DNA from: Chitinophagaceae bacterium
GTDB lineage: Bacteria > Bacteroidota > Bacteroidia > Chitinophagales > Chitinophagaceae
NCBI GenBank assembly: GCA_024103425.1
Contig: JAGFIS010000034.1
Location: 1-64,000, forward strand
Reading direction: 5' to 3'
Length of the DNA: 64,000 nucleotides
The notes below the pieces were generated by a model. That model was not told the origin of the DNA. It made no database searches and saw only the letters and a program-made list of their open reading frames with translations. How positions within the stretch are numbered: position 1 is the first letter of the stretch; each line of letters begins with the position of its first letter. Below, piece by piece: positions 54,749 through 63,851 of the stretch. The position numbers and the translations under genes are program-made.

Positions 54749-55804
54749 ATGAAAACCTACTTTACACTATTCCTATTATGTATAGGCCTGTCAGGCTTCT
54801 CGCAGGTAAAACAGTTCAGAAGCAATCTCTACATTATTGATCCCAAAGGCAACCCGGTTTTGATGGATGGCACCTTATCGTTCTATGATAATATGTACGA
54901 TAATGCAGTTAACCAGCAGGATGCCCGCAAAATGTTCAACCCGAGTGAGAACTGGGGAATGCTGCGCGACAACTACACGCTGATTGTTGAGAGAAGACAA
55001 GACGTCGCCGGACCTGATACCATCTTCTTCAAAATGTGGAACATGCGCATCATCACCTACCGGTTGGAGTTTTCTGCAAAGTATTTTGAAGAGTCAGGCG
55101 TAACAGCTGTTTTGTACGACAGCTATCTCAACAAATACACCGATATTGATCTTCAGAATACTACCGAAGTGGACTTCAGTGTTACAGCAGATGCTAACTC
55201 GAAACGCAGCGACCGCTTTACGCTGATCTTCAACAAAGAAGAACCCAAACCGATGGAGTTCACCCAGGCTATTGCCTCCCTGCAAGGAGATGATATTGTA
55301 ATTCAATGGGCCACCATCAACGAAAAAAATATTAAAGACTACACCGTTGAGCATTCCACCAATGGGGTAAGATTTACGGAGTCGCCGTTAATGACAGGCG
55401 CCATTAATCAAACCGTGGCCGATTACCGGCAGGTTATAAGGAATCCGTCGGGAAATATCCATTATTACCGTGTCCGTGCCAATCACGTAGATGGCAACTA
55501 CACCTTCAGCGAAGTGCTGAAAATTGAGGTTCCACATAAGAAAACACTCGTTTCCATGTACCCGAACCCCGCACCTTCTTCAAATGTGCAGGTAAAGCTG
55601 ACGCAGGTGCCTATCGGGGTTTACACGATTAATCTGTACAACAGTTTCGGACGAATCGTTCATACACAAAACGAGTTGATTAAAGCCAACTCGGGAAATA
55701 TAAAACTGAATACAAGAAATTCTGTTCCTAACGGGTTATACAGGATTGAAATAACCGGACCGGAAGGATATCGTACTACCCAAAGTATTTTGATTCGTAA
55801 TTAG
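54749..55804 (+). CDS. type IX secretion system sorted protein
   Basis: 351-aa exported protein. The N-terminal signal ends at GFSQ (residue 19). After two beta-rich domains, the C-terminal ~80 residues form a T9SS sorting domain (Por_Secre_tail/type A): VSMYPNPAPSSNVQVKL, then GVYTINLYNSFGRIVH, then GLYRIEITGPEG and TQSILIRN at the end. The middle part (about 190-260) resembles a fibronectin-like repeat. It is delivered to the outer surface or released. Function unknown. A strong terminator follows. Confidence 0.92.
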   Translation: MKTYFTLFLLCIGLSGFSQVKQFRSNLYIIDPKGNPVLMDGTLSFYDNMYDNAVNQQDARKMFNPSENWGMLRDNYTLIVERRQDVAGPDTIFFKMWNMRIITYRLEFSAKYFEESGVTAVLYDSYLNKYTDIDLQNTTEVDFSVTADANSKRSDRFTLIFNKEEPKPMEFTQAIASLQGDDIVIQWATINEKNIKDYTVEHSTNGVRFTESPLMTGAINQTVADYRQVIRNPSGNIHYYRVRANHVDGNYTFSEVLKIEVPHKKTLVSMYPNPAPSSNVQVKLTQVPIGVYTINLYNSFGRIVHTQNELIKANSGNIKLNTRNSVPNGLYRIEITGPEGYRTTQSILIRN

Positions 55805-55822
55805 ATTTAACCTGTCAAATTG

Positions 55823-55849
55823 AAGGCTGCTCATCCGGGCAGCCTTTTT
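55823..55849 (+). terminator. terminator of the T9SS gene
   Basis: Arms aaggctgc (55823-55830) and gcagcctt (55839-55846) with an eight-base loop, followed by T's. Confidence 0.88.
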
Positions 55850-55939
55850 AATTTCAGAAAAATTATGCATCATTTATAAATATTTTTCAAATTATTGCGT
55901 TAGATATTTATCTTAGCGCCCAATACACCCGAAGACACT

Positions 55940-56203
55940 ATGAAACAGTTTAAGAAGTTTGTAATCCCTTTTATTGCTGGGATTTTACTTTTAAGTTTAA
56001 GTCCTTATTCAACTTTTGCGCAAGGCGGACCTTCTGATGGCGGATGTGACCCAAAGGAAACCTGGGCTGAATGTTGTGCGCGAGTGCCAACAGATCCTTT
56101 ATGCCCGATAGACGGGGGAGTGGTTGCTTTACTTGCTGCCGGGGTCGGCTATGGTGTTAAGAGAGCCAGGGATTCCAGGAAGGAAGCAAAAGTAGGTGAA
56201 TAG
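55940..56203 (+). CDS. small exported protein with PID-type C-terminal sorting signal
   Basis: 87-aa protein. The N-terminal signal peptide ends at TFAQ (about 28). Then a short Cys-rich part (GCDPKETWAECCARVPTDPLCP), and a C-terminal region PIDGGVVALLAAGVGYGVKRARDSRK: a PID motif, a hydrophobic helix and a basic tail. That tripartite end is like the exosortase-type sorting signals (PEP-CTERM and the PID-CTERM type known in Bacteroidota). It lies right before the exopolysaccharide genes, as such targets often do. A sorting enzyme is not seen in the window. Confidence 0.7.
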   Translation: MKQFKKFVIPFIAGILLLSLSPYSTFAQGGPSDGGCDPKETWAECCARVPTDPLCPIDGGVVALLAAGVGYGVKRARDSRKEAKVGE

Positions 56204-56734
56204 GCCTTTCAGGCTTATCCTTATAGTCCTTGGAGGTTTATTCGTTTATTTGTTTACTGATTTCTTACTTTCATTTTTCTTGATGTAATTACTCCTTGTT
56301 ATATTCCAATAATTGCAATGTGCTAAGGCTATTTGATACCGTATCCGCCTGAATTATTTAAGCAAGATTTCGTAAATAAATGAAAACTTATCCTGGTTGG
56401 CGGGCCGCTTTAATTCCTTGCGCGAGAATTCTATGAATTTCTCGTGAAGAGTTTTGAACATTTTATCAATAACCCATTGATTCTTTGAGAAAAGTGTACC
56501 TTTTTTATAAATGATTTGCCGTAATTTAGCAGACATTGGTTCTAAAACAATGAATTACCGTTTTTTTCGTTCTATTCTTACTACTGCATGCCTGTATACT
56601 CTTGTATATCCGGGAGAGAGTAGTATCTATATTCATCGTTAAAAACAAAATATCAGACCCTCAAACATTTAAATCTTATATCCCGAAGAAAAATCTACCT
56701 GAAAAAGTTTACGACGACTAATCCGTCTTAAATC
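56204..56734. other. intergenic region before the EPS genes
   Basis: 530 bases. No convincing gene other than a weak leftward frame (56354-56536). The end near the Wza gene (about 56580-56700) is AT-rich, likely the leader of the EPS operon. No clear -7 box or hairpin was picked out. Confidence 0.4.
56354..56536 (-). CDS. possible small basic protein
   Basis: 60-aa frame with many Lys residues (RKELKRPANQDKFSFIYEI). No family recognised. It stands alone in an intergenic gap. It could be chance; I list it because the composition is protein-like and it is on the opposite strand to the neighbouring genes. Confidence 0.25.
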   Translation of the reverse strand: MSAKLRQIIYKKGTLFSKNQWVIDKMFKTLHEKFIEFSRKELKRPANQDKFSFIYEILLK

Positions 56735-57490
56735 ATGAGACTTACACTTTTATGGCGTTTATGTTCGTACCTCATGGCAGTTATAGCTGTGCCGGTTCTG
56801 TTATCTTCATGTGATGTTACTAAAAAGACAGTGTATTTTCGTACACTCGAAAAAGACACAACACTACAGAACCTTGTCGCCAGGAGTTACAACGACTCGA
56901 TTATTCCCGGAGACTTCCTGTCTATTACCGTTTCCAGCCTCAGTCCGGAAAATACCACTCTGTATAACGTGGCACCGGATGCACTTGGAGAACAGAAAGG
57001 CTACCGCGTTAATGAAAGCGGAGATATCGAATTCTTTAAATTAGGCAAGCTTCATGTAGCAGGAACGACTACTACTGCACTTAAAGAACGTTTACAAAAA
57101 GAACTGGAACCCTATCTCGCCCAGAATATAGTTTCTGTATCTGTAATCAACCGCCATATCACCATGATGGGAGCTGTTTCTCCAAAGGTGATACCGCTTA
57201 CACCCAATATGACATTGTTAGATGCGTTAGCCGAATCAGGCGATATTGGTGAAAAGGGCAGGAACGACAACATTCTCGTTATCCGCGAAAAAGATCAGGG
57301 CAGTGCCAGAGATTTTAAAAGACTGAAATTATCCGATCATTCTATTTTTTATTCACCCTATTTTTATCTGCAACCCAACGACATCGTTTATGTAGAACCC
57401 AGAAAACCTACTACCCAGGTGATGCAGATTGCCTCATTTGCCATGTCAACAATAAGTTTTATCCTATTGTTAATCAACAGATTCAGGTGA
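56735..57490 (+). CDS. polysaccharide export lipoprotein, Wza-like
   Basis: 251-aa outer-membrane polysaccharide export protein of the Poly_export/SLBB family. A lipobox LLSSC places the lipid on Cys26. The Poly_export domain has PGDFLSITVSSLSPENTTLY and the SLBB part follows (ITMMGAVSPKVIPLTPNMTLLDALAESG). The C-terminus ends in a membrane helix (FAMSTISFILLLINRF), as in Wza. It is 13 bases before the tyrosine-kinase gene. It would form the outer-membrane channel for a surface polysaccharide. Confidence 0.92.
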   Translation: MRLTLLWRLCSYLMAVIAVPVLLSSCDVTKKTVYFRTLEKDTTLQNLVARSYNDSIIPGDFLSITVSSLSPENTTLYNVAPDALGEQKGYRVNESGDIEFFKLGKLHVAGTTTTALKERLQKELEPYLAQNIVSVSVINRHITMMGAVSPKVIPLTPNMTLLDALAESGDIGEKGRNDNILVIREKDQGSARDFKRLKLSDHSIFYSPYFYLQPNDIVYVEPRKPTTQVMQIASFAMSTISFILLLINRFR

Positions 57491-57503
57491 CAAACTGATA
57501 CAC

Positions 57504-59906
57504 ATGAACCCCGAAGAACAATTTTTTAAGGAAAAACCGGAAAGCAACATATTCAAGCAGATACTCTACAAGTATTTGCCGTTCTGGCCCCTCTTTGCCG
57601 TTACGGTAAGCATCTCCATGTTTATCTACTATCTGGATCTTCGAGCGCAGGTACCGATGTACGTTGCCTCCAGCAGGATCCTGTTAAAAGATTCGCGTAG
57701 CGGAGACACAAAAGCACTTGATCAACTCAACATCTTTACTGAGCGAAAGGTAATGGATAATGAAATTGTTACCCTGCGCTCCATGGACCTGATGCAACAG
57801 GTTGTAAAGGAACTGGATATTTATGCAACTGTTTACAACAAAGGAAATGTAAGGACAGAAGAACTGTACAAAAGCACTGCTCCTGTTAAATTTATTGCAG
57901 TTGACAGGGATAATATCAATTTGTGGAAGACCTACTTCTTCTCAATGGACTGGAATAACAATCAGATTGTTATAGACAATAGAAGAATTCCCTTTTCTGA
58001 TACCCTCGAATTAGACGGTTATAAGTACCTGATGCAGGTAAATGAAGGATACAACAAAGCTGCAGTAGGTAAAAATTTCTTTGTAACATTCGCCGGTCCT
58101 ACAGGACCTGCAGGCGCAATTATCGGAGGCTTGAGAATTGCTGCTTATTCCTATTCATCAACTATTCTTAATGTTACCCTCAACACTCCTGTTCCTCAAA
58201 AAGGAAAAGATGTTCTGAGCAAACTGTTTGAGATCTATAACCGTGAGGCTATTATCGATAAGAACGAGATAGCCGTGCGTACTATGGATTTTATAGACGA
58301 ACGTCTAGCGCTGGTTACCGAACAGTTAGACAGTGTTGAAAAGAAAATTTCCGGCTATCGAGTGGGAACTTCAGTTGTAGATCTCGGAGCACAGGCAACC
58401 AACTACTTTAGTCAGGTAAATGAATACGACAAACAAGCTGCTACTCTCGACTTACAGTTAGATGCTCTGGATGATATTCAGAAATACGTGGAATCAAAAG
58501 GCGGCACCGCAGGCTCTGTTCCTTCGATGATGATTGTCAGCGATCCTGCAATGTCCAACCTGCTTAGTCAATTATATACTGCACAGGTAAACGCAGAACA
58601 ATTGCGAAAAGTGACAGGAGAGAAAAACGATGCCTATATTGCCGCATTAGACGAAGTGGAGCGGCTCAAGACCGATGTCAGAGCGAGTATGGCTAATGTA
58701 AGGGCCAATCTGCTCACGATGAAACGGGAGGTTAACCGCCAGATTGCCCGAAGCAATTCTCTGTTGAGAAGCATCCCTGAGAAGGAAAGGGCTTTTCTCG
58801 AAATCAGCAGGCAACAGGCAGTTAAAAATAATATCTACACCTTCCTGCTGCAGAAGAAAGAAGAGACGGCTATTTCTTCCGCATCCACTACTCCGGACCT
58901 GAAGGTTATCGACTCTCCGTCGCACTACGGTCCGGTAAGCCCCATAGCACGTAACTTCTACCTTACAGGCCTGGTTATCGGACTTCTGGCCGCAGCAGCT
59001 TTAGTTCTTCTCAAGGAAGTCTTCACACGTAAGGTTCTTTTCAGAAAAGAGATTGAAGATAAGGTTAAATTACCGGTACTCGGGGAACTCATACAGGTAC
59101 CCGGAAAAGAACATATCGTTGTTGCCGATGGAAAGAAAACAGTTATTGCAGAGCAGTTCCGCTCCGTACGAACGAACCTGGCGTTCATGGGCCTCAACGA
59201 AAAGAACAATGTATTGTTGGTAACCTCAAGTGTTTCCGGAGAAGGAAAAAGCTTTGTGGCTATGAACCTGGCTATCAGTTTCACCCTCACAGGAAAGAAG
59301 GTGGCTCTGATGGAGCTCGACCTCAGGAAGCCCAAACTGAGTAAAATGCTGGGAGTATCCAAACGGCCCGGTACAACCACTTATCTCGCAGGAAAAGCTG
59401 ATGTCGACAGCATTATAAAGACTACCGTATTCCCAAATTTGTTTCTCATTTCGGCAGGTCCGATTCCGCCGAACCCGACCGAGTTGATTTCAACTGATGA
59501 ATTTGCAACACTAATCGGTGAAATGAAGAAAAGATTTGATGTAGTGATCCTCGATACGGCCCCGGTATCTCCGGTTACGGATGCCCAACTGCTACAGGAA
59601 CACAGCAATATCAATCTCTTTGTAGTACGACACGCAGTTACACCCAGGATATTCCTTCCGATGATTGAAGGTTTGCACCAGCAGAAGAAGTTCAGACACA
59701 TGTGTGTTGTGTTCAACGGAGTGAAACCCCGCGGATTCAGGATAGCGGGATACGGTCTTGGTGGTTATGGTAACGGTTATGGTTATGGTTACGGATATGG
59801 TTACGGCTACGGTACAGAGTACGGTGGCGGCTACTATACCGAAGAACATAAAACAAGCTTGCTTAAAAGCATAAAAAAATGGTTCAGAAAGCGATTTCCT
59901 CGCTGA
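57504..59906 (+). CDS. polysaccharide biosynthesis tyrosine kinase, Wzc-like
   Basis: 800-aa inner-membrane protein that controls polysaccharide chain length and export. The N-terminal Wzz domain has a membrane helix at about 25-46 and a second at about 490-510. The C-terminal BY-kinase has Walker A SGEGKS (578-583), Walker A' MELDLRKPKLSK, and Walker B VVILDTAP (Asp684). The tail contains a Gly-Tyr run with about ten Tyr residues (from GYGLGGYG to GGYYTEEHK), the autophosphorylation cluster. The DNA for this run is a repeat of ggttatggttacgg-like units. Confidence 0.95.
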   Translation: MNPEEQFFKEKPESNIFKQILYKYLPFWPLFAVTVSISMFIYYLDLRAQVPMYVASSRILLKDSRSGDTKALDQLNIFTERKVMDNEIVTLRSMDLMQQVVKELDIYATVYNKGNVRTEELYKSTAPVKFIAVDRDNINLWKTYFFSMDWNNNQIVIDNRRIPFSDTLELDGYKYLMQVNEGYNKAAVGKNFFVTFAGPTGPAGAIIGGLRIAAYSYSSTILNVTLNTPVPQKGKDVLSKLFEIYNREAIIDKNEIAVRTMDFIDERLALVTEQLDSVEKKISGYRVGTSVVDLGAQATNYFSQVNEYDKQAATLDLQLDALDDIQKYVESKGGTAGSVPSMMIVSDPAMSNLLSQLYTAQVNAEQLRKVTGEKNDAYIAALDEVERLKTDVRASMANVRANLLTMKREVNRQIARSNSLLRSIPEKERAFLEISRQQAVKNNIYTFLLQKKEETAISSASTTPDLKVIDSPSHYGPVSPIARNFYLTGLVIGLLAAAALVLLKEVFTRKVLFRKEIEDKVKLPVLGELIQVPGKEHIVVADGKKTVIAEQFRSVRTNLAFMGLNEKNNVLLVTSSVSGEGKSFVAMNLAISFTLTGKKVALMELDLRKPKLSKMLGVSKRPGTTTYLAGKADVDSIIKTTVFPNLFLISAGPIPPNPTELISTDEFATLIGEMKKRFDVVILDTAPVSPVTDAQLLQEHSNINLFVVRHAVTPRIFLPMIEGLHQQKKFRHMCVVFNGVKPRGFRIAGYGLGGYGNGYGYGYGYGYGYGTEYGGGYYTEEHKTSLLKSIKKWFRKRFPR

Positions 59907-60019
59907 ACCTGAGACTCTTTTCTGATTTTGTTTGATCTCAGTGTGCCTTTTTCAAATGAGATGTGACTGAGAGAGGCGAAGCCGTCTTTGCTGGTTACGT
60001 TTTTATATTTCGCAGCGGG

Positions 60020-60058
60020 TTATCGTTTATTTGTTTATTCGTTTAATTGTTTAGTTTA
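60020..60058. repeat. gtttatt heptamer repeat
   Basis: Another copy of the gtttatttgtttattcgtttaattg run, in the gap between the kinase gene and the next gene. The gap (59907-60118) shows nothing else. Confidence 0.6.
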
Positions 60059-60118
60059 CAATGTGAGGATTAAATAGAGAACACTGGTTTTATAATTACC
60101 CGGATTAAAAATTTATTG

Positions 60119-60532
60119 ATGAGTAAGACCTTCAGCTTTGAAAAGTTGGAAGTATGGCAATTAAGTCGGAACCTGGTTGCGCAGGTTTATTCTATTTTAA
60201 AAGACTTTCCCGAAGATGAAAAGTTTGGTTTGGCCTTGCAAATGAAGCGTGCTGCAATAAGCGTTTCATCAAATATAGCAGAAGGAGCAAGCAGGATGTC
60301 TCCAAAAGAACAGGCACATTTCTATCAGATTTCCTTTTCCTCCTTATTAGAACTGCTGAACCAAATGGTTCTTAGTGTGGATTTGAATTTCCTGAAAGAA
60401 GAAAAGTATTTGGAATTAAGACGAGAATCCGAGAAAATATCAAATATGATAAATGCATTACGACAAAGAGCGATTTCCCAGATAGAAGACATGAAAACGA
60501 ATGGAACCTACAAAGACAGGGAGTACGAATAA
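60119..60532 (+). CDS. four-helix bundle protein (23S rRNA-IVP type)
   Basis: 137-aa protein of the four helix bundle/23S rRNA intervening-sequence protein family, from the ATG at 60119. The pattern FEKLEVWQLSRNLV, then FGLALQMKRAAISVSSNIAEGASR, then QISFSSLLELLNQMVLS is typical. Such proteins are common and their function is not known. It lies between EPS genes but is flanked by repeats, so it could be a stray insertion; no intervening sequence is visible. A relative begins at 63852. Confidence 0.88.
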   Translation: MSKTFSFEKLEVWQLSRNLVAQVYSILKDFPEDEKFGLALQMKRAAISVSSNIAEGASRMSPKEQAHFYQISFSSLLELLNQMVLSVDLNFLKEEKYLELRRESEKISNMINALRQRAISQIEDMKTNGTYKDREYE

Positions 60533-60620
60533 AGAAAACTATGCGACCGGTAAAAACGATAGAATAAATAAACCTCTACAAAGAGATAAACAAATAAACC
60601 CATAAACAAATAAACATCGA

Positions 60621-61106
60621 ATGCCCTGGTTCGCTCTATACACAAAACCACGTTGGGAAAAGAAGGTGGCTTCTTTGCTGGATAATGCAGGGTATATTAC
60701 CTACTGTCCGGTGACGAAGACTTTAAAGCAGTGGAGCGACCGGAAGAGAGTGGTAATTGAACCTGTGTTCAGAGGATATGTTTTTATCAATTGTTCCCTG
60801 CAGCAATTATGGGAGTCGCTCAAGATACCCGGCATTCTCAGTCCGGTAAAGTATCTGGGAAAACCTGCTGTAATCCGAGATGAGGAGATTGATACCGTTA
60901 AGAAATTTCTGAAGGAATTTGATGATGTAACAGTTGAAAACCTGCCGGTTGAAAAGTCCTCAAGAGTACGTATCCGCACCGGAGTTTTGATGGATTATAA
61001 AGGAACGGTTGTTGAGGTATTTGGGAATAAGGTTGTTGTAAAAATTGATAGTCTCGGATTACAACTGAGTGCGCAGTTTGATAAGAAGGATTTGGAGAAA
61101 ATCTAA
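60621..61106 (+). CDS. UpxY family transcription antiterminator
   Basis: 161-aa NusG-like specialised elongation factor. The NGN domain begins MPWFALYTKPRWEKKVASLL and has PVFRGYVFINCS; the C-terminal KOW part is VLMDYKGTVVEVFGNKVVVKI. In Bacteroidota these factors allow transcription of long surface-polysaccharide operons. It lies upstream of the fucose synthase and glycosyltransferase genes but is separated from them by a 533-base gap filled with repeats. Confidence 0.92.
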   Translation: MPWFALYTKPRWEKKVASLLDNAGYITYCPVTKTLKQWSDRKRVVIEPVFRGYVFINCSLQQLWESLKIPGILSPVKYLGKPAVIRDEEIDTVKKFLKEFDDVTVENLPVEKSSRVRIRTGVLMDYKGTVVEVFGNKVVVKIDSLGLQLSAQFDKKDLEKI

Positions 61107-61639
61107 AAACGTTTTTTCGTTTATCTGTTTATTCGTTTATTATATAACCCCAACTCACCCCCTGTTTTCTTCGCAGTGTCTCTCTGACTTTAGGTAGAGG
61201 ACGCTGAGACCAATAATGATTGAAGGTTGCGCTTGCAGCGCGTTCGGGGTTTCGCCTTCGGCGAGTTCACAGTTCGGAGTTCGTCTCGGCTCAGCCGAGA
61301 GTGGTTCAAGATTGAAGATTGAAGATTTAAAATTAGATACCCATCGTCATTGCCAGGAGGCACCTGAAAGGGTGACGACGGAGCAATCGCAATGTAAAAG
61401 CTACCGTCCGTTGAGGAGCTCACTGAGCTTGCCGAAGTGCCGAAACGAGGCGATACGATTCAGCCCTTTTCCTTGTCATTCTGTGCCTGACACAGAATCT
61501 CAGAAAAGAATTGAAGCGAGATTGCGGATCAAGTCCGCAATGACCGTCTTTTTTTGATTGTAATTTCCCGGCAGGCACAAGCGAGACGCTCATTCAAAGA
61601 ATACAACACATCGCAACGGACAGAAAACAAAATTTGAAA
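61107..61639. other. repeat-rich intergenic region
   Basis: 533 bases with no gene; a 113-codon frame is only repeat sequence. It contains a gtttatt run (61115-61142), gaagattgaagatt units (61310-61330), gttcgg/cggag units, a cggctcagccg inverted repeat (about 61291-61301), an attctgtg-cctga-cacagaat hairpin (about 61479-61499) and an attgcgga-tcaag-tccgcaat hairpin (about 61521-61541) followed by T's. It is a patchwork of the dispersed families seen at both ends of the window. Confidence 0.6.
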
Positions 61640-62563
61640 ATGGAAAAACAAGATAAAATTTACGTAGCCGGCCACCGGGGAATGGTGGGCAGTGCTATCA
61701 CACGAAAATTGCAGAAAGAAGGGTACGAGAATCTCGTATTGCGTACCTCTAAGGAATTAGATCTTCGCAATCAGAAAGCTGTAGAAGATTTTTTCAAAGC
61801 GGAGAAACCTGACTATGTCTTCCTTGCAGCGGCTAAGGTGGGAGGCATCCTGGCCAACAATACCTATCCTGCAGAATTCCTATACGATAATCTGTTGATA
61901 CAGTCTAACGTCATCCATCAATCGTATCTCAACGGAGTAAAGAAACTGCTGTTCCTCGGGAGCAGTTGCATTTATCCCAAAATGGCGCCTCAACCTTTGA
62001 AGGAAGAATACCTGTTAACCGGTTTACTGGAACCTACCAATGAGCCGTACGCAATTGCCAAGATTACGGGTATCAAAATGTGTGAATCTTACAGAAGGCA
62101 ATATGGTTGTAACTACATCTCAGCCATGCCGACCAATCTGTACGGCCCGGGCGACAACTACGACCTGAAGAACTCCCACGTATTACCGGCACTGTTACGT
62201 AAGTTTCACGAAGCAAAGATGAACAACGAACCTGCCGTTATCGTCTGGGGAACAGGTTCACCGTTGAGAGAATTTCTTCACGCGGATGATCTCGCAGATG
62301 CACTTTACTTCCTGATGCAGCACTACGACGGGGCGGAGTTCGTCAACGTCGGTACCGGGAAAGATATCAGCATCGGCGATCTGGCCAGGCTCGTTCAAAA
62401 GATTACCGGCTATGAAGGCCAACTGGAGTTCGATATATCCAAACCCGACGGCACACCGCGCAAGCTGATGGATGTCAGCAAACTGACTTCCTTAGGATGG
62501 GAACCGTCTATTGGTTTTGAAGAAGGAATCAGAAATGTTTATAAGGAAAAGTTTTTATCGTAA
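61640..62563 (+). CDS. fcl: GDP-L-fucose synthase
   Basis: 307-aa NADPH-dependent 3,5-epimerase/4-reductase (WcaG-like) from the ATG at 61640. The GxxGxxG motif is GHRGMVG, the active-site Ser is in GSSCIYP, and the YxxxK pair is YAIAK. The length is usual. It converts GDP-4-keto-6-deoxymannose to GDP-L-fucose for a surface polysaccharide. The gmd partner is not in this window. Confidence 0.94.
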   Translation: MEKQDKIYVAGHRGMVGSAITRKLQKEGYENLVLRTSKELDLRNQKAVEDFFKAEKPDYVFLAAAKVGGILANNTYPAEFLYDNLLIQSNVIHQSYLNGVKKLLFLGSSCIYPKMAPQPLKEEYLLTGLLEPTNEPYAIAKITGIKMCESYRRQYGCNYISAMPTNLYGPGDNYDLKNSHVLPALLRKFHEAKMNNEPAVIVWGTGSPLREFLHADDLADALYFLMQHYDGAEFVNVGTGKDISIGDLARLVQKITGYEGQLEFDISKPDGTPRKLMDVSKLTSLGWEPSIGFEEGIRNVYKEKFLS

Positions 62564-62721
62564 GAACTGCGGATGTTTAATCGTTTATGAGTTTATGCGT
62601 TTAGAGTACGCTTCAGAAAAACCCTATATTATAAACGAATAAACAAATAAACCAATAAACACAACCGGCAATTATATAATCACATCTCCTCTCAGCAAAG
62701 GATTATAATTAGTAACCAAAA
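62564..62721. repeat. heptamer repeats between EPS genes
   Basis: gtttatgagtttatgcgttta and then ataaacgaataaacaaataaacc units on the reverse sense, forming potential inverted pairs. Otherwise nothing is seen. Confidence 0.5.
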
Positions 62722-63801
62722 TTGTTATTTCTCACATTAAAAACCTTCTCCGACACCGGTGGCATTGAGAAAGTCTGCCGCATTGCGGGAAAAGTGTTTC
62801 ACGAGCTGGCAGAGGAATCAGGAGAATCATTCTATCTGTATTCTTTGCACGACGAAGACACTGCGTCAACAGAGCCTTATCTTCCGAAGAAGAATTTTAA
62901 GGCATTCAGCGGAAAGCGATTTCTCTTTGTATTGAAATCTGTCCTGAAAGGTATTAAGAGCAAGACAGTTATCATCAGTCATATCAACCTGGCACTGCCT
63001 GCTTATTTGATAAAGAAATTATCACCCAAAACGAAGGTCATTGTCTTTGCACACGGAATTGAAATCTGGGAAAAACCTGAGGGGATTAAAAAGAAACTCC
63101 TTACCGTGGCCGACAGGGTAGTAGCAGTGAGCAACTTCACCCGCAATAAAATCAATGCAGACAATTATATCAGGAAGATCACTGTCATCAACAACTGTAT
63201 TGATCCCTTCCTGCGTCCGCCGGCAACCGAGAGAGCTGTCATCAGAAAGAATATCGGATTCAATAACGATGATTTTGTCCTGCTGACTGTCAGCCGTATC
63301 AGTTCGAAAGAAAAAAATAAAAACTACGACAAAGTATTAGTCGCATTACAGAAAGTAAAACAGCAATTGCCGAACCTGAAATACCTCTTCGTCGGCAAGT
63401 ATGAAGAGCAGGAAAAAGAAAGACTGGATACATTGACCAGTTCGTTGGGTTTATCGGATGCCGTTTATTTTACAGGCTATGTTGCAGACTCTGAACTGCC
63501 TTCTTACTATAATGCAGCAGACCTTTACGTTATGCCCAGCAAGAAAGAAGGATTCGGCATTACCTTTATAGAGGCCATGTATTACGGCCTGCCCGTTCTT
63601 GGCGGCAAATCTGACGGCAGCGCAGATGCCCTCATGAATGGCCGGCTCGGTACCCTCGTCGATCCTGAACGACAGGATGAAATCACCATCGGCATCGCGC
63701 GAATCCTTAGCAACCTCGAATCATTCAAACCCGATCACAACCTGCTGATGGAGCATTTTGGGTATGAGGCGTACAAGAAAAAATGGAGGGAAGTTTTATA
63801 G
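62722..63801 (+). CDS. family 4 glycosyltransferase
   Basis: 359-aa GT-B transferase of the GT1/GT4 type. Start is a TTG at 62722; no ATG fits, and the first residues (LFLTLKTFSDTGGIEKV) are the usual beginning, so the non-ATG start is likely. It has the Rossmann C-terminal domain with VSRISSKEKNKNYD, FVGKYEEQE and the EGFGITFIEAMYYGLPV nucleotide-sugar site. It would add one sugar to a polysaccharide unit. Confidence 0.85.
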   Translation: MLFLTLKTFSDTGGIEKVCRIAGKVFHELAEESGESFYLYSLHDEDTASTEPYLPKKNFKAFSGKRFLFVLKSVLKGIKSKTVIISHINLALPAYLIKKLSPKTKVIVFAHGIEIWEKPEGIKKKLLTVADRVVAVSNFTRNKINADNYIRKITVINNCIDPFLRPPATERAVIRKNIGFNNDDFVLLTVSRISSKEKNKNYDKVLVALQKVKQQLPNLKYLFVGKYEEQEKERLDTLTSSLGLSDAVYFTGYVADSELPSYYNAADLYVMPSKKEGFGITFIEAMYYGLPVLGGKSDGSADALMNGRLGTLVDPERQDEITIGIARILSNLESFKPDHNLLMEHFGYEAYKKKWREVL

Positions 63802-63851
63802 TTTGTAGTTCAAAGTTCGGGGTTCGTGGTTTATAATAGGTACGGTAAATT

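Noticed and set aside
61216-61557. 113-codon frame in the EPS gap
   Set aside because: It translates the dispersed repeats and hairpins of this gap and has no recognisable protein features.
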